This document shows, piece by piece, positions 9,111 to 18,151 of a stretch of 57,287 nt of DNA; within the stretch, counting starts at the first letter, position 1, and each line of letters starts with the position of its first letter. This stretch comes from Burkholderiales bacterium. GTDB lineage: Bacteria; Pseudomonadota; Gammaproteobacteria; Burkholderiales; Burkholderiaceae_C. The notes beneath the pieces are model-generated. The model was not told where the DNA came from. It saw only the letters and a list, made by a program, of their open reading frames with translations, and did not search any database. Both the position numbers and the translations under genes were made by a program. The stretch spans positions 1 through 57,287 of the forward strand of contig JAGWTU010000034.1 of assembly GCA_028868825.1 (NCBI GenBank). Reading direction: 5' to 3'.

Positions 9111-9392
9111 ATGTTCAAGTCACTCATCGCCGTCGCCGCTTCGGTGGCCATGCTCGGCCTCGCCGCTCCCGCCCAGGCCAAGGGCTGCATCAAGGGTGCC
9201 GCGGTCGGTGCCGTCGCGGGCCATGTCGCCGGCCATCACGCGATCGCCGGCGCCGTCGGTGGCTGCATCGTCGGTCACCATCTGGCGTCGAAGAAGGCGG
9301 CCGAGGACAAGGCCCGCGCGAAGGCCGCTGCGCAAGGCTCACCGGCTCCGGCCGCGCCGGCCGTCAAGCCGGCCCCCGGCACGAACGGGTAA
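9111..9392 (+). CDS. small secreted Gly/His-rich protein, function unknown
   Basis: 93 residues. There is a clear Sec signal peptide (MFKSLIAVAASVAMLGLAAPAQA) with cleavage predicted after AQA. The mature part opens with a glycine-zipper-like stretch (GAAVGAVAGHVAGHHAIAG) in which GH and GHH recur, then GGCIVGHH. It ends in a Lys/Ala-rich and Pro/Ala-rich tail. Two cysteines flank the glycine-rich block (KGC and GGC). AGGAG about 10 bases upstream supports the ATG. It is divergent from the T6SS operon and convergent with an anion transporter. I do not recognise a named family. Metal binding by the histidines or membrane association through the glycine zipper are guesses. Confidence 0.7.
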   Translation: MFKSLIAVAASVAMLGLAAPAQAKGCIKGAAVGAVAGHVAGHHAIAGAVGGCIVGHHLASKKAAEDKARAKAAAQGSPAPAAPAVKPAPGTNG

Positions 9393-9404
9393 GTCGGTGG
9401 CTCC

Positions 9405-9426
9405 AGGCCCGCGACCGCGCGGGCCT
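9405..9426. terminator. hairpin between convergent genes
   Basis: A perfect 9-bp stem AGGCCCGCG / CGCGGGCCT with an ACCG loop lies in the 42-base gap between the convergent small secreted protein and transporter genes. There is no T-run, so it is a candidate bidirectional terminator or transcription block on position only. Confidence 0.5.
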
Positions 9427-9434
9427 GTGTCGTC

Positions 9435-10646
9435 TCAACCGGCGCGCAGCGCCAGCCACAGCGCCGTGATCGCCAGCGTCGCCAGCGTCAGCGGCACGCC
9501 CAGCGCCGCATGCCGGCGCCAGCCGATCCGGATGCCCTGCCGCGCGGCGGCATCGACGACGATGATGTTGGCGATGCTGCCGACGATGAACAGGTTGCCG
9601 GCCAGCGTGCTCACCAGCGCCAGCATCGGCCCGTCGATGGCGCCGCGCGAGACCGGCAGCAGCAGCATCACCGCCGGCACGTTCGAGACGATGTTCGACA
9701 GCACGAATGTCGCCCCGAACAGCGCCGCCGGGTGATTCAGCGGCAGGCCCATGCGCGCCGACTCGGCGACCGCCCGAGCCGCCAGTCCGGTGCCCTCGAA
9801 GGCGCCGTTGACGACGAACAGGCCGATGAACAGCACGAGCAGGTTCCAGTCGACGAGCCCGAGCGTGCGGCTCGAATGCAGGCGCCGGCTCAGCAGCAGC
9901 ACGCCGGCGCCGGCGAGCGCGACGACCTCGCGCGGCCAGGGCGCGAAGACGAAGGCCAGCAGCAGCCCGGCGGCGACGGCCAGGCCCTTCGCGGTCTGCC
10001 AGCGGTCGAACGGTTCGGGTGCGGTGGCGGTCGCCGCCGGCGCGTCGAGTTCCCAGCGCCCGCGCACCTGCAGCACGATCAGGCCCCAGGTGACGATCAG
10101 CCCCGCGGCCATCGGCAGCGCGGCCTCGGCGGCGTAGCCGGCGAACGACAGGCCCAGCTTCTGGCCGATGAGCATGTTCTGCGGGTTGCCGATCAGCGTC
10201 GCCGCCGAGCCGACGTTCGCCGCCGCGGCCAGCGCCAGCAGGAAGGGCACGGGGTCGAGGCGCCGGCGCCGGCAGGCGGCGATCAGCACCGGCGCGACGG
10301 CCAGGCAGACGACGTCGTTGGTGAACACCGCCGACAGTGCGCCGATCAGCACCACCAGCGCCGCGAGCAGCGCCGCCGGCGCCAGCGGCAGCGCGGCGAC
10401 GCGCTCGGTGGCGCGGTCGTAGAAGCCGCCCAGCCGCATCTGCGCCGAGACGACCATGAACGAGAACAGCAGGATCAGCGTCGGCAGGTGGACGGACCGC
10501 GCGGCGGCGTCGACGCTCAGCGCCTCGCTGCCGATGACCGCGATGGCGCCCAGCAGCGCGATGCCGGTGCGGTCGAGCTGCAGCCCGGGCAGGCCGCCGA
10601 GGATCATGCCGAGGTAGACGAGGCCGAAGATCAGGACGGTGGTCAT
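9435..10646 (-). CDS. SLC13/ArsB-NhaD-type anion transporter
   Basis: 403 residues of mostly hydrophobic sequence, consistent with about 10 to 12 membrane helices in two similar halves. Family-like features are FTNDVVCLAVAPVLIAACRR in the first half, GSAATLIGNPQNMLIG (the NPQN loop), and VLSNIVSNVPAVMLLLP in the second half, which are typical of the ion-transporter superfamily (ArsB, NhaD, CitMHS). The substrate cannot be decided from sequence; arsenite, citrate/dicarboxylate or Na+/H+ exchange are all known in relatives, and no ars genes are adjacent. The start at MTTVLIFGLVYLGM is preferred over an upstream in-frame ATG because it places helix 1 at the N-terminus. Confidence 0.8.
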   Translation of the reverse strand: MTTVLIFGLVYLGMILGGLPGLQLDRTGIALLGAIAVIGSEALSVDAAARSVHLPTLILLFSFMVVSAQMRLGGFYDRATERVAALPLAPAALLAALVVLIGALSAVFTNDVVCLAVAPVLIAACRRRRLDPVPFLLALAAAANVGSAATLIGNPQNMLIGQKLGLSFAGYAAEAALPMAAGLIVTWGLIVLQVRGRWELDAPAATATAPEPFDRWQTAKGLAVAAGLLLAFVFAPWPREVVALAGAGVLLLSRRLHSSRTLGLVDWNLLVLFIGLFVVNGAFEGTGLAARAVAESARMGLPLNHPAALFGATFVLSNIVSNVPAVMLLLPVSRGAIDGPMLALVSTLAGNLFIVGSIANIIVVDAAARQGIRIGWRRHAALGVPLTLATLAITALWLALRAG

Positions 10647-10792
10647 GCGCCGATTCTGGTCCCGCGCGGCGGGCCACCGTCCGATGTTGCGCCGCGTCAA
10701 GCCGCCGCGGCGATGCGGGCGGAGACTGTGGAACCGAGGGGGCGGCGCCGGGGTCGATCCTGAACCCGAGGCGCCTGCCCCGAGGCTGCACC

Positions 10793-12577
10793 ATGCTCCA
10801 GAAGACCGCTCCCGACTTCCCCACCTTCCCTGTCATCCCGTCCGCAGGGCCGGTGGCCGCTTGGCTCGACCCTGCCGTCCATGCCGCGCTGGCGCGCGCC
10901 AGCGGTTCGCTGTCCAGCGCCTCGGCGCTGCTCGGCGGTGTCGACTGGGCGGTGCATCTGGCCGCCTCGCCGGGCAAGCAACTCGACCTCTGGCGCCTGG
11001 CCTGCGAACAGGCTGGCGAGCTCGCGGGCTACGCCGCGGCGACGCTGCAGCAGCGCGCCGGTCTGCCGTCGGCGGGCGTCGAACCGCCGGCACAGGACCG
11101 CCGCTTCGCCGACCCGGCCTGGCGGCAATGGCCGTTCAGCGTGATGCACCAGTCGTTCCTGCTCACCCAGCGCTGGTGGGCGGCGGCGACCCAGGGCGTC
11201 TGGGGCGTCGAGCCGCACCACGAGCGCCAGGTGGCCTTCGCCGCGCGCCAACTGCTCGACATGGCGTCGCCCGGCAACGCGCTGGCGACCAACCCGGTGG
11301 CGCTGGCGCGCACCGCCGAGGAGGGCGGCATGAACCTGCTGCGCGGCTTCGCGAATCTGCAGGACGATTGGCGGCGCACGCTGCGCGGCGAACCGCCTGC
11401 GGGCAGCGAGGATTACGCGGTGGGCCGGGCGGTGGCGGTGACGCCGGGCCAGGTCGTGCTGCGCAACCGCCTGATGGAGTTGATCCAGTACGCACCGACG
11501 ACCGAGAAGGTCCATGCGGAGCCGATCCTCATCGTGCCGGCCTGGATCATGAAGTACTACATCCTCGACCTCTCGCCGCAGGACTCGCTGATCAAGTACC
11601 TCGTCGACCAGGGCCACACGGTGTTCTGCCTGTCGTGGAAGAACATCGGCGCCGACGACCGCGACCTCGGCATGGACGACTATCTCAACCTCGGTTTCCG
11701 CGCCGCGCTCGCCGCCGTGCGCGCGATCGTGCCGAAGCAGCCGGTGCACGCGGTGGGCTATTGCCTGGGCGGCACGCTGCTGGCGATCGCCGCGGCGGCG
11801 ATGGCGCGCGACGGCGACGAGCGGCTGGCGTCGATGACGCTGTTCGCGGCGCAGACCGATTTCACCGAACCGGGCGAACTCGGCCTCTTCATCGACGAGG
11901 CCCAGGTCAGCCTGCTCGAGGCGCAGATGGCCGAGACCGGCTACCTGGCGTCGAACCAGATGGCCGGCGCGTTCCAGATGCTGCGCTCCTACGACCTGCT
12001 GTGGTCGCGACTGGTCGGCGAGGCGCTGCTGGGCGAGCGGCCGCGCATGAACGACCTGATGGCCTGGAACGCCGACGCGACGCGGCTGCCGGCGCGCATG
12101 CATTCGCAGTATCTGCGCCGGCTGTTCCTGCACAACGACCTCGCCGAGGGACGCTACCCGGTCGACGGCCGCGCCGTCACGCTGCAGGACCTGCGGCTGC
12201 CGATCTTCGTCGTCGGCAACGAGGCCGACCACGTGGCGCCCTGGCGCTCGGTGCACAAGCTGCACCACCTGTGTTCGGCCGAGCTGACGTTCGCGCTCAG
12301 CAGCGGCGGCCACAACGTCGGCATCGTCAATCCGCCGGGCGCGGCGGCCGGCCATGCGCACATCCACTACCGCATCGCGACGCGCGAGTCCGACGGCGTC
12401 TCGCTGGCAGCCGACGAATGGCACGCGCAGGCCGCCGACCGCGAGGGCTCGTGGTGGCCGGCATGGCAGGCCTGGCTCGCGGTACGCTCGGGCGCGCCGG
12501 TGGCGCCGCCGGCGATGGGTTCGAAGGCGAACCCGGTGCTCGCGCCGGCGCCGGGCAGCTACGTGCTCGAACGTTAG
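10793..12577 (+). CDS. phaC: class I poly(3-hydroxyalkanoate) synthase
   Basis: 594 residues, the usual size of class I PhaC. An N-terminal domain (about 1-200) precedes the alpha/beta-hydrolase core. The lipase-like box GYCLGG carries the catalytic cysteine near residue 325. Conserved VPAWIMKYYILDL, WKNIGADDRDLGMDDY, a GNEADHVAPW region (catalytic Asp) and SGGHNVGIVNPPG (catalytic His) complete the triad. It polymerises hydroxyacyl-CoA into storage granules. No phaA, phaB or phaR is adjacent, so this is a stand-alone copy and may be a second synthase. A metallo-beta-lactamase gene follows on the same strand. Confidence 0.95.
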   Translation: MLQKTAPDFPTFPVIPSAGPVAAWLDPAVHAALARASGSLSSASALLGGVDWAVHLAASPGKQLDLWRLACEQAGELAGYAAATLQQRAGLPSAGVEPPAQDRRFADPAWRQWPFSVMHQSFLLTQRWWAAATQGVWGVEPHHERQVAFAARQLLDMASPGNALATNPVALARTAEEGGMNLLRGFANLQDDWRRTLRGEPPAGSEDYAVGRAVAVTPGQVVLRNRLMELIQYAPTTEKVHAEPILIVPAWIMKYYILDLSPQDSLIKYLVDQGHTVFCLSWKNIGADDRDLGMDDYLNLGFRAALAAVRAIVPKQPVHAVGYCLGGTLLAIAAAAMARDGDERLASMTLFAAQTDFTEPGELGLFIDEAQVSLLEAQMAETGYLASNQMAGAFQMLRSYDLLWSRLVGEALLGERPRMNDLMAWNADATRLPARMHSQYLRRLFLHNDLAEGRYPVDGRAVTLQDLRLPIFVVGNEADHVAPWRSVHKLHHLCSAELTFALSSGGHNVGIVNPPGAAAGHAHIHYRIATRESDGVSLAADEWHAQAADREGSWWPAWQAWLAVRSGAPVAPPAMGSKANPVLAPAPGSYVLER

Positions 12578-12608
12578 CCCGCGGGCGAGTCGAAGGAGAT
12601 CGCAGTCG

Positions 12609-13730
12609 ATGCAAAGACGTCCCCTGGTCCTCGGCGGCCGCGCCATCGGCGAGCGGCTGGAGCGCATGCGCGCCTCGCTGCAATGGGCCGGCGACGGTTT
12701 CCGCAACCTCGCGCCCATCCTGCCGGGGCTGCGCGACCCGGCGGCGAAGATGCCGACGCTGTCCGAATTCCTCTGCGGCGGCGCGCGTCGCGTGCCGCGC
12801 GGCCCTCTGCCGGCGCTCGACCCGCGTGCCGCCTGGTTGCAAGCGCCCGACACCGGACTGCGCGCGACCTGGCTCGGACACAGCACGGTGCTGGTGGAGA
12901 TCGACGGCGCGCGGCTGCTCACCGACCCGGTGTGGGGCGCGCGCGCCTCACCGTCGCAGCTCGCCGGCCCGAAGCGCTTCCAGCCGGTGCCGGTGGCGCT
13001 GAAGTCGCTGCCGCCGATCGACGCCGTGCTGATCTCGCACGACCATTACGACCATCTCTGCCACCCGACGCTGCGCGCGCTGGCGAAGACCGACGTGCCC
13101 TTCGTCACCAGCCTGGGCGTCGGCGCGCACCTGCAGGCCTGGGGCATCCCGGCCGAGCGCATCACCGAGCTCGACTGGTGGGAGAGCCACCGCCTGCCGG
13201 GCCGCGACATCGAGATCACGGCGGCGCCTTCGCAGCATTTCTCGGGGCGCGGACTCAAGGACCGCAACGCGACGCTGTGGTCCTCGCTGGTGATCCGCGG
13301 CCCGCGGCATCGCGTCTTCTTCAGCGGCGACACCGGGCTCACCGAGCAGTACGCCGAGATCCTGCGCCGGCTCGGGCCGTTCGACCTCGTGATGCTCGAG
13401 GTCGGTGCCTTCCATCCCGCCTGGGGCGACATCCATCTCGGACCCGAGAACGCGCTGCAGGCACTGCGCCTGCTCGGCGGCGGCGCCTTCCTGCCCGTCC
13501 ACTGGGGCACCTTCAGCCTGGCGATGCACGCCTGGGACGAGCCGGCCGAGACGCTGCTGGCGCGCGCGCCGGCGCAGGGCGTGCATCTCGTGATGCCGCA
13601 GCTCGGCGAGGCGGTCGAGCCGTCGCGGGTCGAGTCGGTGACGCCGTGGTGGCGCGGCGTCGATGCGGGCGGTGGCGAGCCGGCGCAACCCATGACCTGG
13701 CCGCGCACACTCGCCTGGCCATTGGACTGA
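12609..13730 (+). CDS. metallo-beta-lactamase fold hydrolase, NAPE-PLD/UlaG-like
   Basis: 373 residues. The ATG is chosen because GAAGGAG lies about 10 bases upstream and because the N-terminus matches the family (RPLVLGGRAIGERLERM). The core has LGHSTVLVEIDG, LTDPVWGARASP, then HDHYDHL (the HxHxDH metal motif), FSGDTGLT and LPVHWGTF. This is the arrangement of N-acyl-phosphatidylethanolamine phospholipase D-like hydrolases, widespread in Proteobacteria with substrates mostly unknown. It sits 31 bases after phaC and may be co-transcribed; a role in PHA turnover is unproven. It is convergent with the DAHP synthase gene with 10 bases between stop codons. Confidence 0.82.
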   Translation: MQRRPLVLGGRAIGERLERMRASLQWAGDGFRNLAPILPGLRDPAAKMPTLSEFLCGGARRVPRGPLPALDPRAAWLQAPDTGLRATWLGHSTVLVEIDGARLLTDPVWGARASPSQLAGPKRFQPVPVALKSLPPIDAVLISHDHYDHLCHPTLRALAKTDVPFVTSLGVGAHLQAWGIPAERITELDWWESHRLPGRDIEITAAPSQHFSGRGLKDRNATLWSSLVIRGPRHRVFFSGDTGLTEQYAEILRRLGPFDLVMLEVGAFHPAWGDIHLGPENALQALRLLGGGAFLPVHWGTFSLAMHAWDEPAETLLARAPAQGVHLVMPQLGEAVEPSRVESVTPWWRGVDAGGGEPAQPMTWPRTLAWPLD

Positions 13731-13740
13731 GCAGCGGCTC

Positions 13741-14868
13741 CTACGCTCGGTTCGCGGCCGCGCGCCGCTGGCGCACCGCGTCGGCCAGCCCCTGCAGCAC
13801 CGGCAGCGTCTGCGCCCAGCCGATGCAGGCATCGGTGATCGAGACGCCGACCCGCAGCGGCTGACCCGGCACGAGATCCTGGCGGCCTTCCTCGAGATGG
13901 CTCTCGATCATGAGGCCCGTGATGCGGCGCTCGCCGGCGGCGATGCGCGCGGCGACATCGGCGGCGACGTCGATCTGGCGCCGGTGCTGCTTGGCGCTGT
14001 TGGCATGCGAGACGTCGATCATCACCTGCTCGCGCAGCCCGGCGCCGCGCAGCACGGCGCAGGTGGCGTCGACATCGGCGGCCGAATAATTGGGCTGCTT
14101 GCCGCCGCGCAGGATCACGTGGCAGTCGGCATTGCCGCGCGTCTCGAAGATCGCGGCCACGCCCATCTTCGTCATGCCCATGAACGCGTGCTGGGCCGCG
14201 GCGGCGACGATGGCGTCGGTGGCGACCTTGACGCCGCCGTCGGTGCCGTTCTTGAAGCCGACCGGGCAGCTCAGACCCGAAGCGAGCTGGCGGTGGCTCT
14301 GGCTCTCGGTCGTGCGCGCGCCGATCGCGCCCCAGGCGATGAGGTCGCTGATGAACTGCGGGCTCAGCAGGTCGAGGAACTCGGTGCCCACCGGCAGCCC
14401 CATCGCGACGATCTCCAGCAGCAGCCGCCGCGCACGCTCGAGGCCGAGGTTGATCGCGAAGCTGCCGTCGAGATGGGGGTCGTTGATGTAGCCCTTCCAG
14501 CCCACCGTCGTGCGCGGCTTCTCGAAATAGGTGCGCATGACGATCAGCAGCGCATCGTCCAGCGGCCCGGCCGCCGCCTTCAGCCGCCGCGCGTATTCGA
14601 TCGCCTGATCGTGGTCGTGGATCGAGCAGGGGCCGACGACGACGACGAGGCGGTCGTCGGCACCGCGCAGCACGCGCGCGATGGCGCTGCGGCTGGCCTC
14701 GACGAGCGCCAGCGTGGCGTCCGACACCGGCAGCTGTTCCATCAGCAGCGCCGGCGTGATCAGCGGCCGCACGGCCTCGATGCGCGTGTCGTCGATGCGC
14801 GTGGTGTCGCGCGTCGAGGCGCGTTCGCCGACCTCGCGGTCGTGGCTGGGGTTGTCGAAGGGGTTCAT
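13741..14868 (-). CDS. aroG: 3-deoxy-7-phosphoheptulonate (DAHP) synthase, class I
   Basis: 375 residues. First step of the shikimate pathway: phosphoenolpyruvate plus erythrose 4-phosphate to DAHP. Conserved elements are VVVVGPCSIHD, MRTYFEKPRTTVGWKGYIND, GARTTESQSHR, GFKNGTDG, the histidine in HVILRGG and DVSHANS, all of the E. coli AroF/G/H type. The ATG has AAGGAA 8 bases upstream. It appears to be monocistronic. Which of the Phe, Tyr or Trp feedback types it is cannot be read safely from the sequence. Confidence 0.95.
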   Translation of the reverse strand: MNPFDNPSHDREVGERASTRDTTRIDDTRIEAVRPLITPALLMEQLPVSDATLALVEASRSAIARVLRGADDRLVVVVGPCSIHDHDQAIEYARRLKAAAGPLDDALLIVMRTYFEKPRTTVGWKGYINDPHLDGSFAINLGLERARRLLLEIVAMGLPVGTEFLDLLSPQFISDLIAWGAIGARTTESQSHRQLASGLSCPVGFKNGTDGGVKVATDAIVAAAAQHAFMGMTKMGVAAIFETRGNADCHVILRGGKQPNYSAADVDATCAVLRGAGLREQVMIDVSHANSAKQHRRQIDVAADVAARIAAGERRITGLMIESHLEEGRQDLVPGQPLRVGVSITDACIGWAQTLPVLQGLADAVRQRRAAANRA

Positions 14869-14897
14869 CGTGACGTTCCTTGTCGTGGCGACGATTG

Positions 14898-16097
14898 TCA
14901 GCCGTGGGCGCCGCGGCGCTGGAAGGCGAGGTGGCCGAGTGCCGCGAGCGCGATCGCCGCGCCGACGGCGAAGGTCGCACCCGCACCCCAGCGGTCCCAG
15001 ACCAGCCCGGCGACGGCGCTCGCCACCAGCATCGCGACGCCGCTGACGAGATTGAAGAAGCCGAACGCCGTGCCGCGCAGATCGGCCGGCGCCGTCGCGG
15101 CGACCATCGCCGCGAGCAGGCCCTGCGTGATGCCCATGTGCAGGCCCCACAGCGCGACACCGGCGAGCAGCAGCGGCCAGCCGCTGGCGGCGGCGAGCAC
15201 GAGGTCGGCGGCGATCAGAACCGCCAGGCCCCAGGCCAGCAGCACGCGGGTGCTCATGCGGTCGGAGAGCTTGCCGAAGGGGTAGGCGGCGAGGGCATAG
15301 ACGGCGCTCATCGCGACCATCGCCAGCGGCACGAGCGCGATCGGGATGCCGGTCTGCTGCGCCCGCAGCACGAGGAAGGCCTCGCTGAAGCGCGCCAGCG
15401 TGAACACCGCGCCGAGCGAGACGACGCGCCAGTACGCCGGGCCCAGCCGCGCCAGCGCTTCGCGGCGCAGCGGCGAGGGTCGCGCCGCGCCCGGCGCCGG
15501 ACGCGGCTCGCGCACGCCCAGCGCCAGCAGCGCCACCGCGAGCACGCTGGGCACGACGGCGACCGCGAACACCGAGCGGAAGTTGTCGGCCCACAGCAGC
15601 ATCAGGCCGACGCCGATCAGCGGCCCGGCGAAGGCGCCGACGGTGTCGAGCGACTGGCGCAGGCCGAAGGCGGCGCCGCGCAATTCGGGCGGGGCGATGT
15701 CGGCGACGAGCGCATCGCGCGGCGCGCCGCGGATGCCCTTGCCGACGCGGTCGACGAGGCGCGCCGTGACGACGAGGCCGAGCCCGGACGCGATCGCGAA
15801 CAGCGGCTTGCTCGCCGCGCCCAGGCCGTAGCCCAGCAGCGCCAGCCCCTTGCGGCGGCCGAGGCGGTCGCTGAGCACGCCCGAGAAGACCTTGACGATG
15901 AGCGCGGTGGCCTCGGCGGCGCCCTCGATGAGCCCGATCGCGAACGCGCTCGCACCCAGCGCGTCGGCCATGAACATCGGCAGCAGGCTGTGGATCATCT
16001 CCGACGAGACGTCCATCAGCAGGCTGACGAAGCCGAGCACCCAGACGCCGGCCGGGATGCGCGGCCGCGGCGGACTCTCAGTGGCCGTGGGCGGCAT
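14898..16097 (-). CDS. MFS transporter
   Basis: 399 residues with about 12 hydrophobic segments. The loop between helices 2 and 3 carries GVLSDRLGRRKGL, the MFS motif A, and the sequence RVGKGIRGAPRDALVADI is characteristic of a bacterial MFS subgroup often annotated as multidrug or tetracycline-like permeases. The equivalent second-half motif GKLSDRMSTRVLL is also present. Its ATG lies 20 bases inside the end of the upstream CDF transporter gene, so the two are probably co-expressed. The substrate is unknown; the neighbouring zinc/cobalt exporter might hint at metal-related efflux but this is weak. Confidence 0.82.
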   Translation of the reverse strand: MPPTATESPPRPRIPAGVWVLGFVSLLMDVSSEMIHSLLPMFMADALGASAFAIGLIEGAAEATALIVKVFSGVLSDRLGRRKGLALLGYGLGAASKPLFAIASGLGLVVTARLVDRVGKGIRGAPRDALVADIAPPELRGAAFGLRQSLDTVGAFAGPLIGVGLMLLWADNFRSVFAVAVVPSVLAVALLALGVREPRPAPGAARPSPLRREALARLGPAYWRVVSLGAVFTLARFSEAFLVLRAQQTGIPIALVPLAMVAMSAVYALAAYPFGKLSDRMSTRVLLAWGLAVLIAADLVLAAASGWPLLLAGVALWGLHMGITQGLLAAMVAATAPADLRGTAFGFFNLVSGVAMLVASAVAGLVWDRWGAGATFAVGAAIALAALGHLAFQRRGAHG

Positions 16098-17097
16098 GGA
16101 CAGCGGCAGGTGCCGGCGCGTCGTGCAGGCTGCAGGCATGCTGCGTCGTGCCGAGTTCGACCTGCAGCGTGCTGTGGTGCAGCGCATAGCGCTGGCGCAG
16201 CGTGACGCGGACCTCGTCGATGACGGCGTCGCCGGGGTAGCCGGCCGGCATCACGAGGTGCGCCGTCAGCGCCGTCTCGGTCGTGCTCATGCCCCAGATG
16301 TGGAGGTCGTGAACCTCGGCGACGCCGGGCAGGGCGCCGAGGTAACTCGTGACGGCCGCGACGTCGATATGCGGCGGCACGGCGGCCAGCGCCAGTTGCA
16401 CCGATTGGCGCAGCAGCCCCCAGGTGCCCCAGAGCACGACGGCGACGATGACCAGGCTCAGCACGGGATCGAGCCAGTACCAATGCGTGTACACCATCGC
16501 CGCGCCGGCGATGACGACGCCGAGCGAGACCGCGGCGTCGGCGGCCATGTGCAGATAGGCGCCGCGGATGTTGAGGTCGCCCTCGCTGCCCTTCAGAAAC
16601 AGCCAGGCCGAGAAGCCGTTGATGAGGATGCCGATCGCCGCCACCGTCATCACGGTGCCGCCGGCGACGGCAGGCGGCGACGAGAAGCGCAGCACCGCCT
16701 CCCAGCCGATGCCGCCGCAGGCGACGAACAGCAGCATCGCGTTGGCCAGCGCGGCGAGGATCGAGGTGCTGCGCAGCCCGTAGGTGTAGCGCGCGCTGGG
16801 TCGGCGTTGCGACAGCCAGGCGGCGCCCCAGGCCAGCATCAGGCCGAGCACGTCGGAGAGGTTGTGGCCGGCATCGGCCATCAGCGCCGTCGAATTCGCG
16901 AGGTAGCCGTAGAAGAACTCGACGACGACGAAGGCCGCGTTCAGCGCGATCGCGATCGCGAAGGCGCGGCCGTGGGTCGTCGGGTCGCCGTGGTGGTGGT
17001 GGCCGTGGGCGCCATGGCCGTGATGGTCGTGGTCGTGCGTATGACCGTGGTCAGTGCCCGGGCCGTGATCGTGATCGTCGTGTGCGGATGGCGCCAT
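16078..17097 (-). CDS. cation diffusion facilitator (CzcD/ZitB-type zinc exporter)
   Basis: 339 residues. A very His/Asp-rich N-terminus (about residues 6-42) looks like a metal-binding antenna. Six hydrophobic segments follow, with the metal-site sequences DAGHNLSDV (helix 2) and HMAADA (helix 5), the HxxxD pairs of Zn-CDF proteins. The C-terminal cytoplasmic domain contains VAEVHDLHIWGMS, typical of CzcD. A second His-containing tail ends the protein. It exports Zn2+ (perhaps Co2+ or Cd2+) by proton antiport. It is divergent from a methyltransferase gene. Confidence 0.92.
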   Translation of the reverse strand: MAPSAHDDHDHGPGTDHGHTHDHDHHGHGAHGHHHHGDPTTHGRAFAIAIALNAAFVVVEFFYGYLANSTALMADAGHNLSDVLGLMLAWGAAWLSQRRPSARYTYGLRSTSILAALANAMLLFVACGGIGWEAVLRFSSPPAVAGGTVMTVAAIGILINGFSAWLFLKGSEGDLNIRGAYLHMAADAAVSLGVVIAGAAMVYTHWYWLDPVLSLVIVAVVLWGTWGLLRQSVQLALAAVPPHIDVAAVTSYLGALPGVAEVHDLHIWGMSTTETALTAHLVMPAGYPGDAVIDEVRVTLRQRYALHHSTLQVELGTTQHACSLHDAPAPAAVHAAHGH

Positions 17098-17170
17098 GGG
17101 GCGATTGTGTCAGCCCGTCCCGGGGTCTGCCTTATGCTGCGCCGTGAACGAACTGCCTGCGAAAACCGCC

Positions 17171-17875
17171 ATGCCGACCCCGCGCCTGATCGAAGACGAA
17201 CTCGACCTCCTGGTCACCCTGCTGCCGTCGCCCTGCCGGCGCGTCGTCGAACTCGGCTGCGGTGCCGCGGCGACGGCGCGCGCGCTGCTGCGCCGCCGAC
17301 CCGAACTCGAAGTCGTCGCGATCGAGGTCGACGAGCGCCAGATGGCGAAGAACCTCGCGGCGCCGCAGGAGCGGCTGACCTTCGTCGCCGGCGTCGCGCA
17401 GGCTATCCCCTGTGCAGACTCGAGCTTCGACCTCGCGCTGATGCTCAAGTCGCTGCACCATGTGCCCGTCGACGCGATGCCGCGCGCGCTGGCCGAGGTC
17501 GCCCGCGTGCTGCGGCCGGGCGGCGCGCTGTATGTTTCCGAGCCGGTGTTCGACGGCCCGTTCAACGAAGTCGTGCGCCTGTTCAACGACGAGCGCGAGG
17601 TGCGCGCTGCCGCGCAGGAGGCGCTCGATGCAGCGCTGCGCGACGGCTCCTGGCAGCAGGTCGCCGAGATCCGCTTCGAGACCCCGGTGGTGTTCTCGGA
17701 CTTCGCCGATTTCGAGCAGCGGTTGATGCAGGCGACCTATGCCGACCACCGCATCGACGCGGCGCTGCGCGAGCGCGTGCGCGCGGCTTTCGAGGCGCAT
17801 GGCAGCAGCGTTGGCGGCGGCGTTCGTTTCGTGCGGCCGATGCATGTGCGGGTGCTGCAGCCGCGGCGCCCGTGA
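17171..17875 (+). CDS. class I SAM-dependent methyltransferase
   Basis: 234 residues. Motif I VVELGCGAA, an acidic residue after strand 2 (VVAIEVDERQ), motif II region SFDLALMLKSLHHV and a RVLRPGGALYVSEP post-motif are those of UbiE/Methyltransf_11 proteins. The substrate is unknown. The start is uncertain: a GTG 27 bases upstream is in frame, while an ATG further up would overlap the divergent CDF start and is unlikely. The MPTPRLIEDELDLLV start was chosen for position relative to motif I. Confidence 0.75.
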   Translation: MPTPRLIEDELDLLVTLLPSPCRRVVELGCGAAATARALLRRRPELEVVAIEVDERQMAKNLAAPQERLTFVAGVAQAIPCADSSFDLALMLKSLHHVPVDAMPRALAEVARVLRPGGALYVSEPVFDGPFNEVVRLFNDEREVRAAAQEALDAALRDGSWQQVAEIRFETPVVFSDFADFEQRLMQATYADHRIDAALRERVRAAFEAHGSSVGGGVRFVRPMHVRVLQPRRP

Positions 17876-18093
17876 TCGGGGTCCGGCACGAATCCGCCGA
17901 GATGCCGCGCGACTCGGCCGCCTGGCCGCTCGTGACCGCGAACATCGAGCTGGGCCACGGCTCATCGGTACCCGCATCGGGCATCGTCGCCGATCTCCAC
18001 GAGTCGATGAAAGCGCTCCTCCACCCGGGCCGCCGCAGCCGCACGGCCAAGGCCGGCGAAGTGGTTTTCGGCGACGCCGGCGGCCCGCCATGA
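17872..18093 (+). CDS. possible small ORF of 73 residues, unknown
   Basis: A GTG codon overlaps the stop of the methyltransferase gene (GTGA) and opens a frame whose third codon positions are mostly G or C, as in real genes here. The product (starting with VIGVRHESAEMPRDSA) has no signal peptide, membrane segment or motif I recognise. It may be a real coupled small gene or a decayed gene end. Without conservation data it remains tentative. Confidence 0.3.
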   Translation: MIGVRHESAEMPRDSAAWPLVTANIELGHGSSVPASGIVADLHESMKALLHPGRRSRTAKAGEVVFGDAGGPP

Positions 18094-18151
18094 CGCCGCT
18101 TTCCGTCTCGCGGCGGACGGCGTAGCCGCCACCGAAGCCTGGGCCGCCGGC

